Made by a program: the position numbers and the translations under genes. Source: SZUA-36 sp963774415 (GTDB lineage Bacteria; Pseudomonadota; Gammaproteobacteria; Xanthomonadales; SZUA-36). From it: a DNA stretch of 64,000 nucleotides. Under the pieces are notes generated by a model that worked only from the letters and a program-made list of their open reading frames with translations, was not told the origin of the DNA and did not search any database. Positions 1-8,741 of the stretch are shown piece by piece. Where the stretch lies: positions 186,001 to 250,000 of the forward strand of contig CAVZEU010000005.1 in the NCBI GenBank assembly GCA_963774415.1, written 5' to 3'. Within the stretch, counting starts at the first letter, position 1, and each line of letters starts with the position of its first letter.

Positions 1-360
1 GGCCTGTCAACGCAAGAGAAGCGCAAAATTTACCTGCAGGAACGCGCCTTCGCCGGCCGCATCCTGACGATGTGGGAGAACCACCTCAACCAGTGGCGCA
101 TCGCCGCCCAATCCGGTGACGAAATGCGCATGCGCCTGCTGCAGACGGAACTCGACTTCTACGCGCACGAGCAGTTGCGCAACCCGCGCCTGCTGTGGCT
201 GTTCCTCCCCGAGGGCGGCAATCTGATGCAATGGCTGGACCCGGAAAATATCGTCTATTACCGTGAACACGTACTCGCCGACCCCAAGCGGCCGCTCGAG
301 CAAGCACCCGATGCGGAGGGCATCCTGCCCGGCTTCGACCCGTTGGCAAGCGACGGCTGA
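1..360 (+). CDS. C-terminal part of an unrecognised protein
   Basis: The reading frame is open from the first base and ends in TGA, giving the last 119 residues of a protein that begins upstream of the window. The visible part is soluble and mostly helical, rich in Glu, Arg, Leu and aromatic residues (YLQERAFAGRILTMW near the start, RNPRLLWLFLPEGG in the middle). There is no membrane segment and no metal motif. An internal ATG at 70 is not needed because the frame continues upstream. I do not recognise the family. It lies about 50 bases before an SOS box and the next gene, so it probably does not share that promoter. Confidence 0.7.
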   Translation, partial: GLSTQEKRKIYLQERAFAGRILTMWENHLNQWRIAAQSGDEMRMRLLQTELDFYAHEQLRNPRLLWLFLPEGGNLMQWLDPENIVYYREHVLADPKRPLEQAPDAEGILPGFDPLASDG

Positions 361-409
361 TAGCCCGTCGCGGCGGCCGTCGCCATTGCTGCTCCCGGAG
401 ATTGATATA

Positions 410-429
410 TACTGTACATATGTACAGTA
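410..429. promoter_or_regulatory. LexA-type SOS box
   Basis: A perfect 20-base palindrome, TACTGTACATATGTACAGTA, contains the core CTGT-N8-ACAG and differs from the E. coli LexA consensus at only two symmetric positions. It overlaps the likely ATG (420) of the radical SAM gene, so bound LexA would block initiation directly. From established knowledge, the homologous gene PA0069 belongs to the LexA regulon of Pseudomonas aeruginosa, which supports the reading. Confidence 0.85.
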
Positions 430-1481
430 ATGACGATCAACCAACCATCCGCGGCCGCGGCGCCAGGTGCAACATCGACCACCGCTTCAGCCAGCGCACC
501 GTGGCGGCGGAACCTGGGATGCAGGACGAACAGCCGCTGCCCGAAACGACGGTCACACCCATCCGGGCCCGTTCCATCATTACGCGCAACCAGTCACCCG
601 ACGTCGGCTTCAACCTCTCGGTCAATCCGTACCAGGGTTGCGAACACGGCTGCGTTTACTGCTTCGCCCGCCCCACGCATGCCTATCATGAGCTTTCCCC
701 CGGTCTCGACTTCGAAACCCGAATCCTGGCCAAGACCAATGCCGTCACGCTCTTTCGCAAGGAACTGTCCTCGCCCCGCTACGTCTGCGAGCCGATCGCG
801 ATCGGTATCAACACCGACGCCTACCAACCCGCCGAGCGTAAGCTCGAAATCACCCGCGGGCTGCTCGAAACGTGTCTGGAGTTCCGCCAGCCGCTGGTGC
901 TGATCACCAAGAGCGCGCTGATCCTGCGCGACACGGATCTGCTCGCGGAACTGGCCGGACGGGGCCTGGCTCGCGTATGCGTCAGCGTGACCACGCTCGA
1001 CGACGAACTGAAGCGCCGGCTGGAGCCGCGCACGGCCTCCCCCCGCGCGCGCCTGCGGGTCATTTCGCGCCTGTCGGATGAAGGTGTTCCCGTCAGCGTC
1101 ATGGCCGCGCCCGTGATCCCGCGCATCAACGATTCAGAGATGGAAGCCATCCTCCAGGCTGCGGCGGAGCACGGGGCCCGCAGCGCCAGTTATATCCTGT
1201 TGCGTCTGCCGCACGAGGTCGAACCGCTTTTCCGGGACTGGCTCGACGTTCACTACCCGCAGCGGGCCGCGGCCGTCATGCACACGATGCAGGCCTGCCA
1301 CGGCGGCAAGGCCTACCGTGCGCGCTTCCACGCGCGTATGCGCGGCGAGGGCCTGTTCGCAGACATGCTCGCGCAGCGCTTCAAGACCGCGCGCCGCCGC
1401 CACGGCCTCGACGGAGAGCCGCGGGCGCTTCGCACGGACCAGTTCCGCCGGCCCGCCAGCCCCCAGCTATCGCTGCTGTAG
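420..1481 (+). CDS. PA0069-family radical SAM protein
   Basis: A 353-residue radical SAM protein of the PA0069/Rv2578c family, distantly related to spore photoproduct lyase. The N-terminal signature TIRGRGARCN and the cluster-binding CxxxCxxC in GCEHGCVYCFARP (Cys at about 74, 78 and 81) are clear. The cysteines bind a 4Fe-4S cluster that cleaves S-adenosylmethionine. The family is DNA-damage associated, but its substrate is unproven. ATG 420 is the only good start close to the conserved signature. TTG 402 would add six residues but follows the GGAG at 397-400 too closely. The start codon lies inside a perfect LexA box, so SOS induction is likely. Length is normal for the family. Confidence 0.9.
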   Translation: MYSNDDQPTIRGRGARCNIDHRFSQRTVAAEPGMQDEQPLPETTVTPIRARSIITRNQSPDVGFNLSVNPYQGCEHGCVYCFARPTHAYHELSPGLDFETRILAKTNAVTLFRKELSSPRYVCEPIAIGINTDAYQPAERKLEITRGLLETCLEFRQPLVLITKSALILRDTDLLAELAGRGLARVCVSVTTLDDELKRRLEPRTASPRARLRVISRLSDEGVPVSVMAAPVIPRINDSEMEAILQAAAEHGARSASYILLRLPHEVEPLFRDWLDVHYPQRAAAVMHTMQACHGGKAYRARFHARMRGEGLFADMLAQRFKTARRRHGLDGEPRALRTDQFRRPASPQLSLL

Positions 1482-1713
1482 GAGGCCAAGGCGCGCCGAC
1501 GCGTGCCGCAACGCCGCTTCGCCGCGGACACCGCGCACGATCACGCGAGGGCGCCACGATTTGCCATCCGCTCCGGCATCCCCCATGTTGCCCCTACCCC
1601 GCTGTGGATAATGCGTCGGTTGATAATCCCTGCTGCGCTGACCCGGGTTGGCGCTTTTTGCAGCATTCCGTTAGATTGCTGCCAGCAAAGCCAGACTTTT
1701 TCGGGAGTGCGCC

Positions 1714-3409
1714 ATGAAAACCGGGATTATCCCGCCTGTCCGCACCGATTCTCGGACTGCTGTTCGTGTTCTGCACGGCACAGGCCGCCGGGGAGCGACC
1801 CTACGACGTCGTTATCGAGAACGGCCATATCATCGACGGCACGGGCTCGCCCTGGTACGCCGCCGACATCGGCATCCGCGACGGCCGCATCGCCGCCATC
1901 GGGCACCTGGCCAATGCTGCAACGGCACGCCGCATCGACGCGCACGGACAAGTCGTCGCTCCCGGTTTCATCGACATGCTCGGCCAGTCGGAACTGACCA
2001 TCCTGGTCAACCCGCACCTGCCGTCGAAGATCTTCCAGGGCATCACCACGGAGATCACCGGCGAGGGCCTGTCGGTGGCGCCGCTCAATGACGAGATCAT
2101 CCAGAAAGACCGTGTCTACTACGATCACTACCAGATCAACCCGGACTGGCGCCGGCTGAGCGGCTATTTCGCGCGGCTGGAAAAACAGGGCATGGGCATC
2201 AATCTGGCCACCTACGTCGGCGCGACCCAGGTGCGGCGCATGGTGCTCGGTGACCAGGACCGGGCGCCCTCCCCGGCGGAACTCGCGCAGATGCGCAAAC
2301 TGGTGCGCGAAGCGATGGAACAGGGCGCGGTCGGGGTCTCGACCTCGCTGCAGTATGCCCCCGCCCCCTATGCCTCGACCGAAGAACTGATCGCGCTGGC
2401 CTCGGCAGCCGCGGCCTACGGCGGTGTCTACGCCACCCACATGCGCTCGGAAAGCGACACCGTGCTGGAAGCCCTGGACGAGGCCATCCGCATCGGCCGC
2501 GAGGCGCACATCCCGGTGGAGGTCTGGCACATCAAGGCCGCCGGCAAGGCCAACTGGGGACGCATGCCCGATATCGTCGCCAAAATCGAGGCGGCGCGGC
2601 GCAGCGGCGTCGACATCGCGGCCGACACTTACGCTTACACGGCATGGTACAACTCGATGTCCGCCTTCGTGCCGCCATGGGCCCACGACGGCGGCGATGC
2701 AAAATTGATCGAACGGCTCAAGGACCCTCAAACGCGCCGACGCATCATCCACGACATGCAAACCCCCGGCGGCGGCTGGGACAACGAATGGCAGGAGATT
2801 CCCGGGCCGAAGGCCGTCCTGATCGGCGCGGTTTCGAACCCGGCGCTGCTGCCGCTGCAGGGCAAGACCCTGGCCGAAGCGGCCGCAATACGCGGGCAGA
2901 AACCCATAGACGCTCTGCTCGATATCCTGATCGAGGACAAGGCCTTCACCGGTTGCGCCGTCTTCGCCATGTCGCAGCAGGACGTCACGCTGGCGCTGCG
3001 CCAGCCGTGGGTGTCCATCAATAACGACTCCTCGGGCACGGCGCCGGACGGCTTGCTCGGCAAAGAGCATCCCCATCCCCGCGCCTACGCGACCTTCCCG
3101 CGTATCCTGCGCAAGTACGTGCGCGAAGAGCACGTGCTGACGCTCGAGGACGCGATCCGCAAGTTCAGCGCCCTGCCCGCGCAACGCATGCGTCTCGCGG
3201 ACCGCGGCGTACTCAAGCTCGGCCTGTGGGCGGATATCGTCGTCTTCGACCCCGATACCGTCCATGAAACGGCGACTTTTGCCGAGCCCAACCAACTCTC
3301 GGTCGGCATGGACTACGTGCTGGTGAACGGCGTTCCGGTCGTCGCCGGCGGCAAGGCCACCGACGCCCTGCCCGGCCGGGTCCTTCGCGGCCCGGGTTAC
3401 CGGCCATGA
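1714..3409 (+). CDS. D-aminoacylase-like amidohydrolase, exported (one frameshift)
   Basis: About 564 residues once one frameshift is corrected. The body resembles N-acyl-D-amino-acid deacylases: YDVVIENGHIIDGTG at the N-terminus, PGFID after strand 1, His in YATHMRSES and EVWHIKAAGK, and a late Asp in SINNDSSGTAPDG. The first metal pair HxH that normally follows PGFID is replaced by MLGQSE. The frame containing the enzyme has only GTG 1766, in the middle of a signal peptide. ATG 1714, with GGGAG eight bases upstream, enters the correct signal peptide (LSAPILGLLFVFCTAQA) if one A is removed from the AAAA at 1717-1720. Likely role: hydrolysis of N-acyl-D-amino acids or related amides in the periplasm. 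Confidence 0.8.
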
Positions 3410-3622
3410 TCATCACCGCAGCTTGTGGATTTGCCGGGCTTTTGTTAGGTTTCCATTGACACACGACACCGGGGCCGGCGGGCGCCGCCGCCCCGGCGAA
3501 TTAGCTGCAATTACCCGGCAAGCCGCCGTACCCTGTCGTTGCTACGCATCATCCGCGAAAAGGCCGAACGTGGGATGATTGCGGCATAATGACATTGGGG
3601 CCCATTGCGGCCAGGGAAGCAG

Positions 3623-5056
3623 ATGACCGACTTTTTCGACGAGATGCTGGTAGATGCCAACGCGGGGGACGCGCAAGACCTGCGCGGCCCCTACGCGGAC
3701 TACGGCCGCTGGTACCGGGGCGAGGACCACGAGCGCATCCTGCAGAAAGCGGCCCAGGCCGAAGCCTTTTTCCGCAAAACGGGCATCACCTTCAGTGTCT
3801 ATGGCGCCGAGGAGGCGGACGAGCGCCTGATCCCGTTCGACGTGGTGCCCCGCATCCTGTCAGCGCGCGAATGGCGCAGGCTGTCACGCGGCATCGAACA
3901 GCGCGTGCGCGCACTCAATGCGTTCCTGCATGACATCTACCACCGTCAGGAAATATTGCGCGCCGGCCGTGTGCCGGTCGAACTGATCGCGAATAACGAG
4001 GCCTTCCTGATGCCGATGGTGGGGGTCGACCCTCCCGGCGGGATATATACCCATATCGTCGGCACCGATATCGTCCGCACCGGAGCGGACGAATTCTTCG
4101 TGCTCGAAGACAATGCGCGCACCCCGTCGGGCGTATCCTATATGCTCGAGAACCGCGAGACGATGCTGCACATGTTCCCCGAACTGTTCGCGCAGATTGC
4201 GGTGTGCGAGGTGAGCAATTATCCAGCCAACCTCAATCGCTCACTGACCGCCTGCGCGCCCCCGGCGTGCGGGGACAAGCCGGTGGTGGCGGTGCTGACG
4301 CCCGGCATCCACAACTCGGCGTACTTCGAGCACAGCTTCCTCGCCGACCAGATGGGCGCGGAGTTGGTCGAAGGCCACGATTTGCGCGTTGTCGACGGCC
4401 GCATCGGGATGCGGACGACACGCGGTTACAGGACCATCGACGTGCTCTACCGCCGGGTCGACGACGAATTCCTGGACCCCCTGAATTTCAAGCCGGAATC
4501 GGTGCTCGGGGTACCCGGCATCTTCGACGTATACCGCGCCGGCGGCATCACCATCGCCAATGCGCCGGGGACGGGCATCGCCGACGACAAGGCGCTTTAT
4601 TCCTATATGCCGGACATCATCGAGTTTTACACGGGTGAGAAGCCGCTGCTGAACAACGTGCCGACGTGGCGCTGTTCGGAGCAGGACCAACTGCAATACG
4701 TGCTCGACCACCTGGCCGAGCTGGTGGTGAAAGAGGTGCACGGTTCGGGCGGCTATGGAATGCTGATCGGCGCGGCCGCGAGCCAGCAAGAGATCCGCGC
4801 CTTCCGCGAGAAACTCGAGGCCCGGCCGGCCAACTACATCGCGCAGCCGACCCTGGCGCTCTCCACGGTACCCATCTTCACCAAGGCGGGCCTGGCCCCC
4901 CGCCACGTCGATCTGCGGCCCTTCGTGCTGATGTCGCCGGACGGGATCAACATCGCACCCGGCGGCCTGACGCGGGTGGCGATGACGGAGGGTTCCCTGG
5001 TGGTCAACTCCAGCCAGGGCGGCGGCACCAAGGACACCTGGGTGTTGGAGGAATGA
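3623..5056 (+). CDS. Circularly permuted ATP-grasp protein
   Basis: A 477-residue protein of the circularly permuted ATP-grasp type 2 family (former DUF404/407). Typical stretches are FSVYGAEEADERLIPFD, VLTPGIHNSAYFEHSFLA, LYRRVDDEFLDP, KEVHGSGGYGML and HVDLRPFVLMS. These enzymes are thought to join a carboxylate to an amine using ATP, but the natural substrate of this group is not known. ATG 3623 is preferred over TTG 3605 because AGGGAAG lies directly upstream. It is the first gene of a tight row: the alpha-E gene starts four bases after its stop, then come the transglutaminase and Anbu genes. This conserved set suggests synthesis and turnover of a small peptide-like product. Confidence 0.9.
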   Translation: MTDFFDEMLVDANAGDAQDLRGPYADYGRWYRGEDHERILQKAAQAEAFFRKTGITFSVYGAEEADERLIPFDVVPRILSAREWRRLSRGIEQRVRALNAFLHDIYHRQEILRAGRVPVELIANNEAFLMPMVGVDPPGGIYTHIVGTDIVRTGADEFFVLEDNARTPSGVSYMLENRETMLHMFPELFAQIAVCEVSNYPANLNRSLTACAPPACGDKPVVAVLTPGIHNSAYFEHSFLADQMGAELVEGHDLRVVDGRIGMRTTRGYRTIDVLYRRVDDEFLDPLNFKPESVLGVPGIFDVYRAGGITIANAPGTGIADDKALYSYMPDIIEFYTGEKPLLNNVPTWRCSEQDQLQYVLDHLAELVVKEVHGSGGYGMLIGAAASQQEIRAFREKLEARPANYIAQPTLALSTVPIFTKAGLAPRHVDLRPFVLMSPDGINIAPGGLTRVAMTEGSLVVNSSQGGGTKDTWVLEE

Positions 5057-5060
5057 GCCG

Positions 5061-6002
5061 ATGCTAGGTAAAACCGCCGGCGGCCTGTTCTGGATGTTCC
5101 GTTACCTCGAACGCAGCGAAAACGGGGCGCGGCTCCTGGAGGCTGGTTTTCGTATCGCGCTGACCCGTTCGGCGACCGCCTCGGCGGAGTGGAAATCCAT
5201 ACTGGCGACATCGGGGGCGCTCGCCGATTATGACCAACGCCACGACGGTTATGACTCGGCCAGGGTGATCGACTTCCTGCTGCGCGACCCGGACAACCCG
5301 GCCAGCGTAATCCGCACCGTCAAGGCGGCCCGGGATAACGCGAGGCTGGTACGCACGGCGCTGACACGGGAGGTCTGGGAAGCGACCAACGAGGCCTGGA
5401 TCACGTTGCAGAGCCTGCTGGCAAAGCCAGTGAAGGAGCGCGACCTGCCCGATACGCTGAGCGCCATTCGCCAGCAAAAAGCCGTGGTGCGCGGAGCCAT
5501 GACGGGCACCATGCTGCGCAACGACGGCTATAATTTCGCGCGGCTGGGGATGTTCCTGGAGCGCGCCGACAACACCGCGCGGATATTGGACGTCAAGTAT
5601 TACCTGCTGCTGCCCTCGTTTGCCCAGATCGGGTCTTCGCTGGATCAAATGCATTGGGAGACCATCCTGCGCTCGGTGTCGTCGCGGCGGGCCTACCGCT
5701 GGCTGCACGGGGCCGACATTCGCCCACTGCACGTGGCGGACCTCTTGATCCTGCACCCGCAGATGCCGCGCTCGCTGGCCTTTTGCTGCCAGAAAATCAG
5801 GAACAACCTGGCTTACCTCGAGCGGGAATACGGCGAGGAGATGCCGTCGTGCCGGATGGCGAAGGCGCAGGACCAGAAACTGGCGGAGAGCAACATCGAA
5901 GACATCTTCGAACTCGGCCTGCACGAATTCGTCGGCGATTTCCTGGTCGAGAACAACGCGATCGCGGCACAGATCGAGCGCGATTACAGGTTCCAGGAAT
6001 AG
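5061..6002 (+). CDS. Alpha-E domain protein (DUF403)
   Basis: A 313-residue all-helical protein of the alpha-E family. The start MLGKTAGGLFWMFRYLERSE and the later GMFLERADNTARILDVKYY are the two hallmark segments of the family. Its biochemical role is unknown. It always travels with ATP-grasp and transglutaminase partners, and the gene here is tightly packed between them (four-base gap upstream, two-base gap downstream), so translational coupling is likely. No signal peptide or membrane segment is present. Length is standard. Confidence 0.9.
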   Translation: MLGKTAGGLFWMFRYLERSENGARLLEAGFRIALTRSATASAEWKSILATSGALADYDQRHDGYDSARVIDFLLRDPDNPASVIRTVKAARDNARLVRTALTREVWEATNEAWITLQSLLAKPVKERDLPDTLSAIRQQKAVVRGAMTGTMLRNDGYNFARLGMFLERADNTARILDVKYYLLLPSFAQIGSSLDQMHWETILRSVSSRRAYRWLHGADIRPLHVADLLILHPQMPRSLAFCCQKIRNNLAYLEREYGEEMPSCRMAKAQDQKLAESNIEDIFELGLHEFVGDFLVENNAIAAQIERDYRFQE

Positions 6003-6004
6003 CC

Positions 6005-6805
6005 ATGCGTCTCGCGGTCAAGCACAGCACGCGCTACCTCTACGACGCACCCGTCGATTACGGCTTGCAGCAGGTACGCCTGACACCCAAGGAGCGCACG
6101 GGCCAGAAAATCCTCCATTGGGACATCACCGTTGAAGGCGGGCGCAAGGAGTTGCACTTTACCGACCACCACGCCAACCACGTCGACCTGATCAGCATCG
6201 AACCGGGCAGTGAACAGCTGCTGCTCAACATCGAAGGCGAAGTCGAAACCAGCGACACGGCAGGCGTCATCGGCCAGCAGCGAGGTTACACGGCGCTGTG
6301 GATGTTCAGGCGCCCGACGCTGCTGACGGCGCCGGGGCCGAAGGTGCAGGCGCTGGTGGAGGAACTCGAAGACGACTTCGAAGACGACATCGCCCGGGCT
6401 CATGCCCTTTCCGCCCTGATCGTCGCCCATGTGCCGTACGCAAGCGGGATGACCGACGCGGGCACGGACGCCGAACAGGCGCTTGCCCGCGGCGCCGGCG
6501 TTTGCCAGGACCACGCCCACATCTTCATTACCGCGATGCGCCTGCTTGGCCATCCTGCACGTTACGTCTCCGGCTACCTGATGATGAATGACCGGATTCG
6601 GCAGGATGCGACCCACGCCTGGGCGGAGGCCTGGGTTGACGGTCTCGGTTGGGTGGGTTTCGACGTATCGAACGGTTATTCGCCCGACGAGCGCTATATC
6701 CGTGTGGCCACCGGGCTTGATTACAAGGACGCAGCGCCCATTTCAGGCATGCGCTATGGCACGACCGATGAACGCATGCAGGTCCAGTTGCAGGTTCAGC
6801 AGTAA
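6005..6805 (+). CDS. Transglutaminase-like cysteine peptidase
   Basis: A 266-residue bacterial transglutaminase-family protein. The N-terminal half is the transglutaminase N domain (RYLYDAPVDYGLQQVRLTP). The catalytic core has Cys in GAGVCQDHAH (about 167), His in DATHAWAEAW (204) and Asp in GWVGFDVSNG (220), so the triad is complete. Members likely hydrolyse or transfer amide bonds. ATG 6005 follows the alpha-E stop by two bases. A longer upstream frame is only a shadow of the alpha-E gene. It belongs to the Anbu-associated cluster, so its substrate is probably the product of the ATP-grasp enzyme. Confidence 0.92.
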   Translation: MRLAVKHSTRYLYDAPVDYGLQQVRLTPKERTGQKILHWDITVEGGRKELHFTDHHANHVDLISIEPGSEQLLLNIEGEVETSDTAGVIGQQRGYTALWMFRRPTLLTAPGPKVQALVEELEDDFEDDIARAHALSALIVAHVPYASGMTDAGTDAEQALARGAGVCQDHAHIFITAMRLLGHPARYVSGYLMMNDRIRQDATHAWAEAWVDGLGWVGFDVSNGYSPDERYIRVATGLDYKDAAPISGMRYGTTDERMQVQLQVQQ

Positions 6806-6886
6806 ACACTGGCCCGTCTGTTGCACCGGCGTCCCGTAAACTGGTGCAATAGGCGGGTTAAGACACAAACAGGGGATCGAACCATC

Positions 6887-7618
6887 ATGACCTATTGCGT
6901 AGGGCTGCGGCTAAACAAAGGACTGGTGTTCATGTCCGACACCTGCACCAACGCCGGCGTCGACGATATCGCCCGGGTCAGGAAAATCCAGACCTGGGAA
7001 GTTCCCGGCGAGCGCGTGATTACGTTGTTGTCCGCCGGCAACCTCGCCACGACGCAGGCCGTTATCAGCCTGCTGGACGAGCGCTCCAAGGCGCCTGAAG
7101 AACGCAGTCCGTCGATCCTCAGGGCCCCTTCGATGTTCCAGGTTGCGTCGATCGTTGGAGACACGCTGCGGGACGTGGTCAAACATTACGAGCCAGCCGG
7201 GCCCGCGTCCGAATCCCTGTTCGGCGCGACCCTGATCCTCGGCGGGCAGATCAAGGGCAGCGAGCAGCGCCTGTTCCTGGTTTACCCCGAAGGCAATTTC
7301 ATCGAATCGGGCGCCGACAACCCGTTCTTTCAGAGCGGCGAAACCAAGTATGGCCGCCCGATCCTGGTGCGCGCGCTGCACCCGGACATGGGCTTCCAGC
7401 AAGCGGTCAAGTTGTTGTGCGTGTCGTTCGACTCCACCATCCGCGCCAATCTCAGCGTGGATTTGCCGCTCGACCTGCAGGTGCTGGCGGCTGACGAATA
7501 CCGCATCACCCACGAACACCGCTTTGACCACGACGATACCTACTTCCAGGACGTCTCGAAACGCTGGAGCGAGGCGTTACGGTCGGCATTGAACGCGCTG
7601 CCGGACTTCCGGTTCTGA
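6887..7618 (+). CDS. Proteasome-type protease (Anbu)
   Basis: A 243-residue Anbu (ancestral beta subunit) peptidase of the proteasome/HslV superfamily. After Met removal the nucleophile would be Thr2 (MTYCVGLRLNKG). The supporting residues are present: Asp in MSDTCTN (about 18) and Lys in RVRKIQTW (about 33). Anbu forms an open lock-washer ring in studied species. ATG 6887 is preceded by AGGGGAT at suitable spacing; the longer frame from 6821 lacks support. It is the fourth gene of the ATP-grasp/alpha-E/transglutaminase row, 81 bases after the transglutaminase. This matches the gene neighbourhood described for Anbu in Proteobacteria. The cellular substrate is unknown. Confidence 0.92.
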   Translation: MTYCVGLRLNKGLVFMSDTCTNAGVDDIARVRKIQTWEVPGERVITLLSAGNLATTQAVISLLDERSKAPEERSPSILRAPSMFQVASIVGDTLRDVVKHYEPAGPASESLFGATLILGGQIKGSEQRLFLVYPEGNFIESGADNPFFQSGETKYGRPILVRALHPDMGFQQAVKLLCVSFDSTIRANLSVDLPLDLQVLAADEYRITHEHRFDHDDTYFQDVSKRWSEALRSALNALPDFRF

Positions 7619-7672
7619 CCCCGTTTTTCCCGGCCCCAATGGTTCCACTTGCATTTTTTCTAGTCGTCATTA

Positions 7673-7688
7673 TACTTATCACTAAGTA
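7673..7688. promoter_or_regulatory. TetR operator, copy 1
   Basis: TACTTA-TCAC-TAAGTA is a perfect inverted repeat with a four-base centre, 18 bases before the probable GTG start of the TetR gene. The same arms recur at 8305-8320 before the next gene. The two matching sites suggest autoregulation plus control of the downstream gene. Confidence 0.75.
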
Positions 7689-7706
7689 AGTATTTTGCAA
7701 CTGACA

Positions 7707-8285
7707 GTGACACGCCTTTCAGACACACGCCAGAAGATCATGGACCGGGCGGCCCAACTCTTGATGAGCCGTGGTTTCAACGGCTTTTCCTATCGTGATA
7801 TCGCCACCCACCTCGGCGTCAAGAACGCGGCGGTGCATTATCACTTTCCGGCCAAGTCGGACCTGGCGCTGGCGCTGATCGATGAATACCGCAAAACCTT
7901 GCGGCGCCGCACCTCCGAGTTCATGGCCTATGGCGGACCGGCGCTGCCGCAACTCGAGGGTTTTTTTGCATTTACCTCCCAGCAGTGCGAGCAGGGGCGA
8001 TGCATTTGCCCATTTGGCGCGTTTTCCGTGGATTACATGGACGTGCCCGAAGCAGTGCGCAGCGCCACGGCGGGCCTGATGGAAGAAACGATCACCTGGC
8101 TGACCCGGGTGCTCGAAGCGGGCCGGGAACAAGGCGAGTTCAAGTTCAACGGTGATGCCAGGGCCAAGGCCTTGCTGATCCTGGCCGGACTGCAGGGCGC
8201 CAGGCAGTTGGCGCGTGTCGACGGCATCGAAATACTGGACGCTGTCTTTACCCAGATTCGCCGGGACCTGGAAATCGCCGCGTAA
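7707..8285 (+). CDS. TetR/AcrR-family transcriptional regulator
   Basis: A 192-residue regulator. The N-terminal helix-turn-helix is typical: RQKIMDRAAQLLMSRGFNGFSYRDIATHLGVKNAAV in outline, ending in the recognition helix and HYHFPAKSDL. The ligand domain carries the segment RCICPFGAFSVDY, which resembles the Cys-containing segment found in one TetR C-terminal subgroup. GTG 7707 is chosen because it starts just before the conserved N-terminus; TTG 7695 would overlap the operator region. An inverted repeat lies immediately upstream and an identical one lies between this gene and the small membrane protein gene that follows in the same direction. That gene is the likely target. Confidence 0.9.
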   Translation: MTRLSDTRQKIMDRAAQLLMSRGFNGFSYRDIATHLGVKNAAVHYHFPAKSDLALALIDEYRKTLRRRTSEFMAYGGPALPQLEGFFAFTSQQCEQGRCICPFGAFSVDYMDVPEAVRSATAGLMEETITWLTRVLEAGREQGEFKFNGDARAKALLILAGLQGARQLARVDGIEILDAVFTQIRRDLEIAA

Positions 8286-8304
8286 AAAATTTAAGAATTA
8301 ACCT

Positions 8305-8320
8305 TACTTATCAGTAAGTA
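8305..8320. promoter_or_regulatory. TetR operator, copy 2
   Basis: TACTTA-TCAG-TAAGTA is the same inverted repeat as at 7673-7688, differing in one centre base. It sits 20 bases after the TetR stop codon and about 20 bases before the start of the small membrane protein gene, where it would block a separate promoter. Confidence 0.75.
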
Positions 8321-8339
8321 TTTTTAAGTGGAGAGATTT

Positions 8340-8732
8340 GTGAAGATTTTAGCGTTGACATTGCCCGGCAACCGGGCCTTCGGAACGCCCGGCAACCAAT
8401 CCCTGGTTCCGCTCATCGCGACAGCCCTCACCGAGGCCCTGGCCTTGTTCGCTGCCGGCGGTGCGGCAGCGGCCATCGTGCTGTTGTCGGTCTGGGCGAC
8501 CGGCCTCGACGCACAGGGTCCGGCGAGCGCCACGACCTGGGGCGCGGGCTTCGTCTTCTTCGGTTTCGCCGTCGACAACCGCGCCGCGGCGGCCTTGCTG
8601 CAGCTGGCAACGGGCGCCGCCCTGCTGGCGCTGGCCTGGCTGCAGTTTACCGTGGCTCCGAACTACGCGATTGCAGCCGGGCTGCTGGTCTCCGTCTGGG
8701 TTGCGGTCGGCCTGTTCAGGCGATTGCGCTGA
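8340..8732 (+). CDS. Small membrane protein, predicted TetR target
   Basis: A 130-residue protein with three to four hydrophobic segments (around LTEALALFAAGGAAAAIVLL, TWGAGFVFFGFAVDN, AAAALLQLATGAALLALAW and AIAAGLLVSVWVAVGLF). GTG 8340 is preferred to GTG 8328 because GGAGAG lies five bases before it. I do not recognise the family and there are no polar motifs that hint at a substrate. Its position directly behind a TetR gene, with a shared operator in between, suggests a stress- or ligand-induced inner membrane protein. Confidence 0.7.
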   Translation: MKILALTLPGNRAFGTPGNQSLVPLIATALTEALALFAAGGAAAAIVLLSVWATGLDAQGPASATTWGAGFVFFGFAVDNRAAAALLQLATGAALLALAWLQFTVAPNYAIAAGLLVSVWVAVGLFRRLR

Positions 8733-8741
8733 TCACCCCGG

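Noticed and set aside
1727..3295. Long minus-strand frame of 522 codons
   Set aside because: It is the antisense shadow of the D-aminoacylase gene; Arg/His/Gly-rich product without domains.
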